Of a stretch of DNA of 64,000 nucleotides, positions 8,309 to 16,313 are shown piece by piece (positions within the stretch are counted from its first letter, which is position 1; each line of letters begins with the position of its first letter). Source of the stretch: Yinghuangia aomiensis (lineage in GTDB: Bacteria > Actinomycetota > Actinomycetes > Streptomycetales > Streptomycetaceae); contig NZ_BAABHS010000026.1 in assembly GCF_039542225.1 (NCBI RefSeq), forward strand, positions 1 to 64,000. The letters run 5' to 3'. Position numbers and translations under genes: made by a program. The notes beneath the pieces were generated by a model that saw only the letters and a list, made by a program, of their open reading frames with translations, was not told where the DNA came from and made no database searches.

Positions 8309-8962
8309 ATGGGCAAAGTTCATGCAGACGGCATCACGGGACGACTGAAGACGTTCATCCTCGAGCAGCCCGTGTACTTCACGGCGACGGCGCCGCTGGA
8401 CGCCGACGGCCACGTCAACGTGTCCCCCAAGGGACACGCCGGATCGTTCGCGGTCCTGGACGCGTGGACCGTCGCCTACCTGGACTGGACCGGCAGCGGC
8501 GCCGAAACGCACGCGCACCTGCGCGAGAACGGCCGCATCACCCTCATGTGGAGCGCCTTCAGCGGCCCGCCGAACATCGTCCGGCTGCACGGCCGCGGCG
8601 AGGTCGTCTACCCCGGCGACCCGCGGTGGGACGAGCTGGCCGCGCACTTCGGCGCGGACGCCGCCGCGCCCGGCGTCCGGGCGATCGTCCGCGTCGACGT
8701 GCACCGCGTGTCCGACACCTGCGGCTTCGCGGTGCCGTTCATGGACTACGTGGGAGAGCGCCCGCTGCTGCGCAGCTACTGGGACGGCAAGGACGCCGCC
8801 GACGTCGAGGCGTACCACGAGAAGAAGAACCGCACGAGCATCGACGGCCTCCCCGCGATCCCGCCCGGCTCGGCATCCGCGCCCGCCGCCGAGACGGCTG
8901 CCGAGACCGTTGGGCGGACTTCCGACGTGCCCGCGGCGAACCCGGAGCCCGCCGCAAGTTAG
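8309..8962 (+). CDS. Pyridoxamine 5'-phosphate oxidase-fold flavoprotein
   Basis: A 217-residue protein with the split-barrel FMN-binding fold: VYFTATAPLDADGHVNVSPKG at residues about 20-40, ENGRITLMWSAFSGPPNIVRLHGRG for the second half of the barrel, then a conserved tail (CGFAVPFMDYVGERPLL, then Y-H-E-K-K-N). The substrate and direction of redox chemistry are unknown. It lies between mqnA and mqnC, and the -10 box of mqnC overlaps its stop codon. A link to quinone metabolism is suggested only by position. The last 40 residues are Ala/Pro/Glu-rich and likely disordered. ATG 8309 has GGAG at 8292-8295, somewhat distant. Confidence 0.75.
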   Translation: MGKVHADGITGRLKTFILEQPVYFTATAPLDADGHVNVSPKGHAGSFAVLDAWTVAYLDWTGSGAETHAHLRENGRITLMWSAFSGPPNIVRLHGRGEVVYPGDPRWDELAAHFGADAAAPGVRAIVRVDVHRVSDTCGFAVPFMDYVGERPLLRSYWDGKDAADVEAYHEKKNRTSIDGLPAIPPGSASAPAAETAAETVGRTSDVPAANPEPAAS

Positions 8963-8965
8963 GCT
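8960..8965 (+). promoter_or_regulatory. -10 box of mqnC, overlapping the upstream stop codon
   Basis: TAGGCT includes the TAG stop of the upstream flavoprotein gene. Transcription would start near 8972, leaving a leader of about 28 nt that carries the GGAGGG ribosome site at 8990-8995. No clear -35 box. Confidence 0.45.
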
Positions 8966-8999
8966 CAGTCGTGGTTCCAAAGTCGCCGTGGAGGGTCCC

Positions 9000-10214
9000 G
9001 TGACCGCTGTCGCCGAGTCCGTACGCTCGTCCGAGCTGCAAGCACTCCTGGACCGGGCCGCCGCGGGCGGGCGCCTCAGCGCCGAAGAAGCCCTCGAACT
9101 GTACGTCCACGCGCCCCTGCACGCGCTCGGCGCGGCCGCCGACACGGTGCGCCGCCGCCGGTACGCGGGCACCGAGCACATCGCGACGTACATCATCGAG
9201 CGGAACATCAACTACACGAACGTGTGCGTCACCGCGTGCAAGTTCTGCGCCTTCTACGCGCCGCCGAAGAGCGAGAAGGGCTGGTCGCGCGAACTCGACG
9301 ACATCCTGCGCCGGTGCGCGGAGACCGTCGAGCTGGGCGGCACGCAGATCATGTTCCAGGGCGGGCACCACCCGGACTACGGCGTCGAGTACTACGAGCG
9401 CGCGTTCTCCGCGATCAAGGCGGAGTTCCCGCAGCTGGTCATCCACTCGCTCGGCGCGTCCGAGGTCGAGCACATGTCCAAGGTGTCGGGCGTCACGATC
9501 GAAGAGGCGATCACCCGCATCAAGCAGGCCGGCCTCGACTCGTTCGCCGGCGCGGGCGCCGAACTCCTGCCGGCCCGCGCCCGGCAGGCGATCGCGCCGC
9601 TCAAGGAGTCCGGCGAGCGCTGGCTGGAGATCATGGAGACGGCGCACGGCCTCGGCCTGGAGTCGACCTCCACGATGCTCATGGGCACCGGCGAGACCAA
9701 CGCCGAGCGCATCGAGCACCTGCGGATGATCCGCGACGTGCAGGACCGCACGGGCGGGTTCCGGGCGTTCATCCCGTACACCTACCAGCCGGAGAACAAC
9801 CACCTGAAGGGGCGCACGCAGGCGACCATCCTGGAGTACCTGCGGATGATCGCCATCGGCCGGCTGTTCTTCGACAACGTCGCGCACCTGCAGGGCTCGT
9901 GGCTGACGGTCGGCAAGGAAGCCGGGCAGCTGTCGCTGCACTACGGCGCCGACGACCTCGGCTCGGTCATGCTGGAGGAGAACGTCGTCTCGTCGGCGGG
10001 CGCCAAGCACCGCTCCAACCGCATGGAGCTGATCCACCTGATCCGCGCCGCGGGGCGCGTGCCGGCGCAGCGCGACACCACGTACCACCACCTCGCGGTG
10101 CACGAGGACCCGGCGAACGACCCGGTCGACGACCGCGTCGTGTCGCACCTGTCGTCGACCGCGCTGGACGGCGGAACGGCCCACCCGGGGCTGAAGATCG
10201 TCGAGGCCCGCTGA
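9000..10214 (+). CDS. mqnC: Cyclic dehypoxanthine futalosine synthase MqnC (radical SAM)
   Basis: A 404-residue radical SAM enzyme that cyclises dehypoxanthine futalosine in the futalosine menaquinone pathway. The [4Fe-4S] motif C-x3-C-x2-C is seen in NVCVTACKFCAFY (residues about 77-89). GGTQIMFQGGHHPDYG follows, then ALNP-like LIHSLGASEVEHMSK, AGAELLP and MGTGETNAERIEHLRMIR, all characteristic of MqnC rather than MqnE. GTG 9000 is preceded by GGAGGG. The length is normal for the family. It comes directly before an amidohydrolase homologue, a pairing that suggests a shared pathway history. Confidence 0.93.
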   Translation: MTAVAESVRSSELQALLDRAAAGGRLSAEEALELYVHAPLHALGAAADTVRRRRYAGTEHIATYIIERNINYTNVCVTACKFCAFYAPPKSEKGWSRELDDILRRCAETVELGGTQIMFQGGHHPDYGVEYYERAFSAIKAEFPQLVIHSLGASEVEHMSKVSGVTIEEAITRIKQAGLDSFAGAGAELLPARARQAIAPLKESGERWLEIMETAHGLGLESTSTMLMGTGETNAERIEHLRMIRDVQDRTGGFRAFIPYTYQPENNHLKGRTQATILEYLRMIAIGRLFFDNVAHLQGSWLTVGKEAGQLSLHYGADDLGSVMLEENVVSSAGAKHRSNRMELIHLIRAAGRVPAQRDTTYHHLAVHEDPANDPVDDRVVSHLSSTALDGGTAHPGLKIVEAR

Positions 10215-10254
10215 TCGTCCGTTAGGCCCTCGCGGGCCGACTCGTCCGACCCGC

Positions 10255-10260
10255 GACAAT
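10255..10260 (+). promoter_or_regulatory. -10-like hexamer, leaderless arrangement
   Basis: GACAAT keeps the key A2 and T6 of the -10 box and begins exactly 12 nt before ATG 10267. No ribosome site precedes this ATG. Confidence 0.35.
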
Positions 10261-10266
10261 GGGCTC

Positions 10267-11358
10267 ATGCCGCTCACTTTGCACACCGCCCCCGTCGTGC
10301 TCGCCATGACGGGGGCGGCGATGCGCGATGGCGCGGTGGCTGTCGACGGGGACCGGATCGCGGCGGTCGGCGAGTCGGCCGAGATCGCCGAGCGGTTTCC
10401 GGGCGCGCGGGTGCGGCGGTGGCGCGGGATCCTCACGCCGGGACTGGTCAACGCGCACGCGCGGCTGCAGTACACGGACTTCGGGAACCTGGCCGAATCC
10501 GGCCTGCCGCTCGCCGCGTGGTCGGCCGCGGTGGAACGCGAACGCGCCGGCTACACCGAGGCCCGCTGGCAGGAAAGCGCCCGGCGCGGCGTCCACCTGA
10601 TGCTCAAGTCGGGCACGACGGCGGTCGCGGACGTGGTCACCGAACCGGCGGTCCTGGTGCCGGTGGCCCGGTCGGGAATCGGCGGGATCTCGTACGTCGA
10701 GCCGTCGGGCGAGGCGGACACGTGGCGAGGGCGGCTCACCGGCGTGCTGGACGCGGGCTCGGCGCGGGCGTCGGGCGTGGCGTCCGGAGGGCCGCTGCTG
10801 AGTGATTGCGCCGCAATCGCCCGCGACCGCGGCCTCCGCCTCCAGGCGCTCGCCCCCGAACACGCGGAGCTGGGATTGCTGGGGCCCGACACCCACGCCG
10901 TCTTCGCCACCCGACTCGATGCCGCCGCACGGGCGTTGCTACGCCACCGCACCGTCCCGGTGGCGCTGTGCGTACGCGCCGGCCGGATGCTCGACGCGGG
11001 CGACGCCCCCGTCGCCGCGCTCCTCACCGAACACTCCGCGCTCGCCCTCGGCACCGGCTCCCTGGCCGAAACCCCGTCCCTCGACCTGTGGGAAGAAGCC
11101 GCCGCAGCCCGCGCGTTGGCCCGTGCCCAGGGCTACAGCGCCCCCGACCTCGACCAACGCCTCGTCACCGCGGCCACGGTAGGCGGCGCCACCGCCCTGG
11201 GCCTCCCCGACGCGGGGACCCTCCGCCCCGACACCCGCGCCGACTTCGCCGTCTTCGACGTCCCGACCGACGGCGACCCCTACGCGGCGCTGATCACCCA
11301 CGGCGCGGGGAGCTGTATCGGCACGGTGTTGGCGGGGCGCATGGTGCACCGCCGTTAG
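10267..11358 (+). CDS. Amidohydrolase-superfamily homologue with degenerate active site
   Basis: A 363-residue protein with amidohydrolase architecture: an N-terminal composite-domain strand pair (GAVAVDGDRIAAVG), the barrel entry ILTPGLVNAHARLQ, and the C-terminal LGTGSLAETPSLDLWEE and GTLRPDTRADFAVFD. It resembles aminodeoxyfutalosine deaminase and imidazolonepropionase relatives. The signature metal site is not intact. The usual N-A-H-x-H-L is NAHAR-L, so the second His is lost, and the catalytic Asp expected in GTDS is Gly (GTGS). The mid-barrel His pair is also not evident. It is therefore probably not a normal metal-dependent deaminase. The position after mqnC suggests a structural or regulatory role in the futalosine pathway, which is inference. 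Confidence 0.75.
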   Translation: MPLTLHTAPVVLAMTGAAMRDGAVAVDGDRIAAVGESAEIAERFPGARVRRWRGILTPGLVNAHARLQYTDFGNLAESGLPLAAWSAAVERERAGYTEARWQESARRGVHLMLKSGTTAVADVVTEPAVLVPVARSGIGGISYVEPSGEADTWRGRLTGVLDAGSARASGVASGGPLLSDCAAIARDRGLRLQALAPEHAELGLLGPDTHAVFATRLDAAARALLRHRTVPVALCVRAGRMLDAGDAPVAALLTEHSALALGTGSLAETPSLDLWEEAAAARALARAQGYSAPDLDQRLVTAATVGGATALGLPDAGTLRPDTRADFAVFDVPTDGDPYAALITHGAGSCIGTVLAGRMVHRR

Positions 11359-11462
11359 CGCTCCTTCGAACGAGTGATCCCATGCGATTCCGCCACGCGA
11401 CGGGTGGATTCTCGCCAAGCTCGGGTCCGCCAACGTTCCCTGCCTACTCTGAAAGGAGTGAC

Positions 11463-12071
11463 ATGACCCTGGCATTGGAGAGGGCGGCCGCCGTGACCGA
11501 CGAGCACCGCACCGACGACATGGAAGCGTTCTTCGACAGCTTCGACCCGCCGGAGGGATACCGGGCGGAGCTGATCGGAGGGGCGATCGTCATGTCACCG
11601 ACGTCTGTCGGCTTGCACCATGTCCTGCTGCACCGGCTTACCAAGGAATTCCTGGAAGCACACCTTCCTCAAGGCGCCCTCTCCACCGCGTTCCCGCTGA
11701 CCGTGTGGATTCCTGAAGGAGTCGACGGCGACGCCGAAGGCTATATCCCGGATCTGGTCGTGGCTGACGAGGGGGCGATGCTGGAGCCCGGTCGCTGGAA
11801 GTTCGATCCCGATGCGGTCCACTTGGCCGTCGAGGTCGTGTCGAAAGGCTCGCAGAGCCAGCGCGACGACCGGATCCACAAGCCGATCGGCTACGCCGCC
11901 GCAGGCGTGCCGCTGTACTTGCTGATCGACCCGCTCCGCCGTGAGGTCACGCTCTTCGCAAAACCGGAAGACAAGGCCTACCTGCGGAAGACGTCCGTCG
12001 CGTTCGGCGACAAAATCCCCTTCCCCGAACCCTTCGACGGCGTTCTCGACACCTCGATCTTCATCACCTGA
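11463..12071 (+). CDS. Uma2-family (DUF820) PD-(D/E)XK nuclease-fold protein
   Basis: A 202-residue protein of the Uma2 family: GYRAELIGGAIVMSPTS at residues about 30-46, the acidic pair in YIPDLVVAD, and AVEVVSKGSQSQRDDRIHKPIGYAAAGVPLYLLIDP, containing the E-V-V-S core and the K of the fold. Members are predicted endonucleases and are often found in many copies in actinobacteria and cyanobacteria; no biological role is settled. GGAG with good spacing precedes ATG 11463. The stop codon abuts the stop of the convergent SDR gene with no gap. Codon bias is milder than in the core genes. Confidence 0.85.
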   Translation: MTLALERAAAVTDEHRTDDMEAFFDSFDPPEGYRAELIGGAIVMSPTSVGLHHVLLHRLTKEFLEAHLPQGALSTAFPLTVWIPEGVDGDAEGYIPDLVVADEGAMLEPGRWKFDPDAVHLAVEVVSKGSQSQRDDRIHKPIGYAAAGVPLYLLIDPLRREVTLFAKPEDKAYLRKTSVAFGDKIPFPEPFDGVLDTSIFIT

Positions 12072-13025
12072 TCAATCCCCCAACGGCTCCGGCCACCGCA
12101 CCCCCGTGGCCGCCTCCGAGGCGGTCCACAGGGTGCGGTTGGCCGATTCGTGCTTCACCCACGGGGCCCGCGGAGTCGCGGCCGGCGGTCCCCACATCGC
12201 GAAGCGCGGCCCGTAGAACGTGCCGTTGTCCACGCCCGGAGCCGTGGCCGCGTAGAGCTGCGGCACAGCGCCCGCCTCGGCCGAGGTGGCGATGAGGCGG
12301 TTGGCCGCGTCCATGATCCGTTCGCGGCGGGTGTCGCCGGTCATCTTGGCGCCGGCGGTCTGCAGGTTGGTGGCCGCGTAGCCGGGGTGGGCGGCGAGGC
12401 TCAGCAAGGCGACGCCGGCGGCGTCCGCCCGGCGGGCGAGTTCGGCGGTGAACATCAGGTTCGCGGACTTGGCCGCGCCATAGGCGCTCCACTTGCGGTA
12501 CTTGCCGTGCTCGCCGCGCAGATCCGCCGGGTTCGGCCGGCCGACCGCGTGCATGCCGCTCGACACGGTGACCACCCGGGCACCCGGACGGGCGAGCAGC
12601 GCCGGGGCCAGCAGGGCCGAAAGAGCGAAATGCCCCAGGTGATTCGTGCCCATCTGCATTTCGAAGCCGTCCGCGGTCCGCCGCTCCGGCAGTGCCATCA
12701 CGCCCGCGTTGTTGACGAGGATGTCGAGGCCGTCGTGCGCGTCCGAAAACGCCGTCGCGAAGGCCCGCACCGACGCCAGGTCCGCGAGGTCGAGTGGCAG
12801 TACCTCCAGCCGGTCCTTCGCCTCCGGCACCTCGGCCGCGATCGTCTCCACCGCCTCCGCGGCCCGGGACGCCGACCGGCACGCCAGGACGACGACCGCG
12901 CCCTTGCGGGCGAGTTCGCGGGCGGTGACGAACCCGAGGCCGCTGTTCGCCCCCGTCACGACGGCCGTCATACCGTCCAGCACCGGCATCTCCGCCGCGC
13001 TTCGCCAGGTCTTCCCCGTCTTCAC
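12072..13025 (-). CDS. Short-chain dehydrogenase/reductase (retinol dehydrogenase-like)
   Basis: A 317-residue NAD(P)-dependent oxidoreductase. The Rossmann glycine motif is TGANSGLG (residues about 24-31), ACRS follows the second strand (suggesting NADP preference), NNAGVM is the conserved structural motif, and Y-G-A-A-K-S-A-N carries the catalytic Tyr and Lys with Ser upstream in VTVSSGMH. The long C-terminal part after HPGYAATNLQ is typical of the WW-domain oxidoreductase/retinol dehydrogenase group. The start is GTG with GAGGAGG upstream. The substrate is unknown. It is convergent with, and touches, the Uma2 gene. Confidence 0.88.
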   Translation of the reverse strand: MKTGKTWRSAAEMPVLDGMTAVVTGANSGLGFVTARELARKGAVVVLACRSASRAAEAVETIAAEVPEAKDRLEVLPLDLADLASVRAFATAFSDAHDGLDILVNNAGVMALPERRTADGFEMQMGTNHLGHFALSALLAPALLARPGARVVTVSSGMHAVGRPNPADLRGEHGKYRKWSAYGAAKSANLMFTAELARRADAAGVALLSLAAHPGYAATNLQTAGAKMTGDTRRERIMDAANRLIATSAEAGAVPQLYAATAPGVDNGTFYGPRFAMWGPPAATPRAPWVKHESANRTLWTASEAATGVRWPEPLGD

Positions 13026-13164
13026 CGCACGCCTCCTCGCGGCCTCCGCCCGACACGGCCGGGCCTGCCGACGACCCTACGCGCCTACCCCTACCCGTGA
13101 GTAGTGGACCCGTCACCACCCGGCACGCCGGACCCGGCTGTCGGGGGCCGCCCCCCGCACAGGC

Positions 13165-13170
13165 GAAGAT
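13165..13170 (+). promoter_or_regulatory. -10-like hexamer of menG, leaderless arrangement
   Basis: GAAGAT (A2 and T6 conserved) begins exactly 12 nt before GTG 13177. No proper ribosome site is present. Confidence 0.35.
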
Positions 13171-13176
13171 GGTGTC

Positions 13177-13878
13177 GTGACGCGAGCCTCCCTGGACAAG
13201 CAGCCCCGCGACGTCGCCTCGATGTTCGACGGCGTGGCGGAGAAGTACGACGTGACCAACACCGTCCTCTCCCTCGGACAGGACCGGTTCTGGCGCAAAG
13301 CGGTCGCCCGGGCCGTCGACGCCCGCCCCGGCGAGCGGATCCTCGACCTGGCGGCCGGCACCGGCACCAGCTCGCTGCCGTTCCGCGACGCCGGCGCCAC
13401 CGTCGTGCCGTGCGACTTCTCGCTCGGCATGCTCCGGGCCGGCAAGCGCCGCCACCCCGAGCTGCCGTTCACCGCGGGCGACGGCATGCGGCTGCCGTTC
13501 GCGGACGGCGTGTTCGACGCCGTCACCATCTCCTTCGGGCTGCGCAACATCAACGAGCCGAAGACCGGCCTCGCCGAACTCCTCCGGGTGACCCGCCCCG
13601 GCGGCCGGCTCGTGGTGTGCGAATTCAGCCACCCGACGTGGCGGCCGTTCCGCACGGTGTACGACGAGTACCTCATGCGCGCCCTGCCCCCGATCGCCAC
13701 CCGGGTGAGCAGCAACCCCGACGCCTACGTCTACCTCGCCGAGAGCATCCGCGACTGGCCGGACCAGCCGGCCCTCGCCGCGCTGGTGCAGGACGCCGGC
13801 TGGGAGCGGGTCGCCTGGCGCGACCTCACCGGCGGCATCGTCGCCCTGCACCGCGGCTTCAAGCCGCTCGCCGGCTGA
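13177..13878 (+). CDS. menG: Demethylmenaquinone methyltransferase MenG (UbiE)
   Basis: A 233-residue class I SAM methyltransferase that methylates demethylmenaquinone at ring carbon 2, the last step to menaquinone. Family motifs are VASMFDGVAEKYDVTNTVLS at the N-terminus, the SAM loop ILDLAAGTGTSSLPF, CDFSLGML, GDGMRLPF, the UbiE hallmark SFGLRNI, and EFSHPTW. The length is normal. The next gene begins 20 nt after the stop but has its own ribosome site and is functionally unrelated by sequence. Confidence 0.95.
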   Translation: MTRASLDKQPRDVASMFDGVAEKYDVTNTVLSLGQDRFWRKAVARAVDARPGERILDLAAGTGTSSLPFRDAGATVVPCDFSLGMLRAGKRRHPELPFTAGDGMRLPFADGVFDAVTISFGLRNINEPKTGLAELLRVTRPGGRLVVCEFSHPTWRPFRTVYDEYLMRALPPIATRVSSNPDAYVYLAESIRDWPDQPALAALVQDAGWERVAWRDLTGGIVALHRGFKPLAG

Positions 13879-13898
13879 TCCGACGCGGAGACCCGGCG

Positions 13899-15464
13899 AT
13901 GCGGCAAGGAAGCCGTACCGAGCCCCACCTGACGGCGCGTGCCGCGGCGGTCCTCGCCGCGCTGCTGCTCGTCGCGTGCGCGGCCTGCTCGTCGGGCGGC
14001 GGCAGCGCGCCGAAGCCCGACGCGACGAAGTCCACCGGATCGAACCCGGCGTCCCCGCCCGCGGCCGGGTTCGACGTCGCGGCGGAGAACGCCAAACCGG
14101 GCACCGACGCCTGGAAGACCGGACTGAAGACCGGACCCGCCGGGGCGATGGACGCCTACGCCGACCAGGTCGCCGTGCGCCCCGGCGCGCCGTTCCGGCT
14201 GTTCGCCTCCACGACCGCACCAGGCTTCACGGTCACCGCGTACCGCATGGGCTGGTACGGCGGCGCCCGCGGACGCGAAGTCTGGAAGTCCGGCCGCGTC
14301 GCCGGCACCCGCCAAGCCGCCCCGAAGGTCGACCCCGGCGTCAACACCGTGCACGCCGACTGGCAGCCCTCGCTGACCGTCACCCCGACGGACTGGCCGG
14401 AGGGCACCTACCTGCTGCTGGTCACCTCCGACGCCGGGTTCGGCACCTACGTGCCGATCACCGTGCACAGCGCGCAGGCCAAGGGCCGCACCGTGCTCGT
14501 CAACGCCGTCGCCACCTGGCAGGCCTACAACCTGTGGGGCGGCTACAGCCTCTACAACGGCCCCAAGAACTACGGCGACCGCGCCCGCATCGTCAGCTTC
14601 GACCGCCCCTACGACGGCACCGGCGCGACGCTCTACCTCAACCAGGAACTCCCCGCCGTGTCCCTGGCCGAGAAGCTCGGCCTGCCGCTCTCCTACGCCA
14701 CCGACCTCGACCTGGACGCCGACCCCAAGCTGTTCGACGGCGCCACCGCGGTCTTCACGCTCGGCCACGACGAGTACTGGTCGACGGCGATGCGCGACCA
14801 CGCCACCGCCTTCCGCGACGCGGGCACCAACCTCGCGTTCCTCGGCGCCAACGCGGTCAACCGGCACATCCGCTTCGCAAGCTCCGCGCTCGGCGAGCGG
14901 CGCCTGGTGGTCTGCTACAAGTCGGCCGCGGAGGATCCGATGCGCGCCGACGACCCGTCCGAGACCACCCAGGACTGGCGGCTGCCGCCGATGTCGCGGC
15001 CGGAGAACCAGCTCACCGGCACCTACTACCAGTGCTTCCCCGGCAACGCGCCGTTCGTCGTGTGGGACGCGGACGCCTGGGTTTTCGCGGGCACCGGGGC
15101 GCGCCGCGGCAGCGCCTACAAGGGCCTGGTCGGGGTCGAGTACGACCGGGTCGTGCGCGATCCGGCGCCGCCCGCGCCGCTGCAGGTGCTCAGCCATTCG
15201 CCCGTCACCTGCGAAGGCAAGGCGGACTACGCCAACGCGTCGTACTACACCGTCCCGTCGGGGGCCGGGGTGTTCTCCACCGGCACGATGCGGTGGGTGT
15301 GCGCGCTCGGCTCCGGCTGCGGCACGTACCTCGACGACGCAGGCCGCCGGTTCGCCACCCAGGTCACCGAGAACGTCTTCCGCGCGTTCAGTGCCGGCCC
15401 GGCGGGCAAGGCGCATCCGGTGCGGGCGAACGCGGGCGAGATCCCGGCGGTGGCCTCGCGCTGA
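13899..15464 (+). CDS. Lipoprotein with N,N-dimethylformamidase beta-subunit-like domain
   Basis: A 521-residue secreted lipoprotein. The signal peptide ends in a lipobox (LLLVAC, or LLVACAAC with the second Cys), then a Ser/Gly/Pro linker. The mature part carries YRMGWYGG near residues 110-117, TWQAYNLWGGYSLYNGPKNYG, LGHDEYWSTAMRD and FLGANAVNRHIRF, which I recognise as the C-terminal domain of the N,N-dimethylformamidase large-subunit family. No catalytic residue set can be assigned with confidence. GCGGAG at 13885-13890 precedes ATG 13899. It is likely held on the outer face of the membrane; the role is unknown. Confidence 0.75.
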   Translation: MRQGSRTEPHLTARAAAVLAALLLVACAACSSGGGSAPKPDATKSTGSNPASPPAAGFDVAAENAKPGTDAWKTGLKTGPAGAMDAYADQVAVRPGAPFRLFASTTAPGFTVTAYRMGWYGGARGREVWKSGRVAGTRQAAPKVDPGVNTVHADWQPSLTVTPTDWPEGTYLLLVTSDAGFGTYVPITVHSAQAKGRTVLVNAVATWQAYNLWGGYSLYNGPKNYGDRARIVSFDRPYDGTGATLYLNQELPAVSLAEKLGLPLSYATDLDLDADPKLFDGATAVFTLGHDEYWSTAMRDHATAFRDAGTNLAFLGANAVNRHIRFASSALGERRLVVCYKSAAEDPMRADDPSETTQDWRLPPMSRPENQLTGTYYQCFPGNAPFVVWDADAWVFAGTGARRGSAYKGLVGVEYDRVVRDPAPPAPLQVLSHSPVTCEGKADYANASYYTVPSGAGVFSTGTMRWVCALGSGCGTYLDDAGRRFATQVTENVFRAFSAGPAGKAHPVRANAGEIPAVASR

Positions 15465-15518
15465 GGCGGCGCGCGGCCACGCGCGGAAACACCCGAGCCG
15501 TCGGCGTGGCCCGCTGGG

Positions 15519-15524
15519 TAGGTT
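15519..15524 (+). promoter_or_regulatory. -10 box, leaderless arrangement (MOSC gene)
   Basis: TAGGTT begins exactly 12 nt before ATG 15531, with only GGCCCC between them and no ribosome site. Confidence 0.55.
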
Positions 15525-15530
15525 GGCCCC

Positions 15531-16184
15531 ATGTCTGTTCTCAAGTCGGTCAACGTCGGTAGGGCGACCCCCACCGAGCATTCCGATGTCCCGCGCACCG
15601 GTATCGACAAGCGCACCGTCGCCGGGCCGGTCCGCCTGGCCGAACCGGCCGAGGGCAGCGGCGTCGCGGGCGACGACGTCTGCGACCTGCGCCACCACGG
15701 CGGCCCCGACCAGGCGGTCTACGCGTTCGCGTGGGAGGACCTGGAGTCCTGGGACGACCGCATCGGGGCGGACATCCGGCCCGGCCTGTTCGGCGAGAAC
15801 CTCACCACGGTCGGCGTCGACGTGACCGGTGCGGTGATCGGCGAGCGCTGGCGGGTCGGCACGGCGCTGCTCGAAGTCTCCGTCCCGCGCATCCCGTGCC
15901 GGACGTTCGCCGCCTTCCTCGACGAACGCGGCTGGATCAAGCGGTTCACCGAAGAGGCGCGGCCCGGCGCCTACCTGCGCGTCGTCGAGCCCGGCGAGGT
16001 CGCCGCGGGCGACACCGTCGAGATCGTGCACCGCCCGGCACACGGCGTCGACATCGGCACGGTGTTCCGCGCCCTCACCACCGCGCCCGAACTGCTGCCC
16101 AAGCTCGTCGACGTCGAGGAACTCCCGGACGATACACGGCAGAAGGCCCGCAAGCGCACCGGCGCCGGGAGCGCCGCGAACTGA
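15531..16184 (+). CDS. MOSC-domain protein (YiiM-like)
   Basis: A 217-residue MOSC protein, related to the C-terminal domain of molybdenum cofactor sulfurase. Visible features are the opening strand VLKSVNVGR, CDLRHHGGPDQAVYAFAWEDL, the family motif FGENLTTVGVDV, and VSVPRIPCRTFAAFL with the conserved Cys. YiiM-type members reduce N-hydroxylated substrates using molybdenum cofactor in E. coli; whether this one does is not shown. No operon partner: both neighbours have their own start signals. Confidence 0.88.
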   Translation: MSVLKSVNVGRATPTEHSDVPRTGIDKRTVAGPVRLAEPAEGSGVAGDDVCDLRHHGGPDQAVYAFAWEDLESWDDRIGADIRPGLFGENLTTVGVDVTGAVIGERWRVGTALLEVSVPRIPCRTFAAFLDERGWIKRFTEEARPGAYLRVVEPGEVAAGDTVEIVHRPAHGVDIGTVFRALTTAPELLPKLVDVEELPDDTRQKARKRTGAGSAAN

Positions 16185-16248
16185 CCGCCGGGCCCCGCGG
16201 GCGGCGCACCGCCCCGGCCGCGCGTCGGAGACGGGCCCGGGGCCCGCC

Positions 16249-16254
16249 TAGACT
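16249..16254 (+). promoter_or_regulatory. -10 box of the geranylgeranyl reductase gene
   Basis: TAGACT predicts a transcript start near 16261 and a leader of about 53 nt ending in CAGGAGAGCCGAG before the TTG start. No clear -35. Confidence 0.5.
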
Positions 16255-16313
16255 TGCCCCAGCCGGATTCCAGGTCCGGCGCCTGCCCACCGGCGCACCT
16301 CAGGAGAGCCGAG

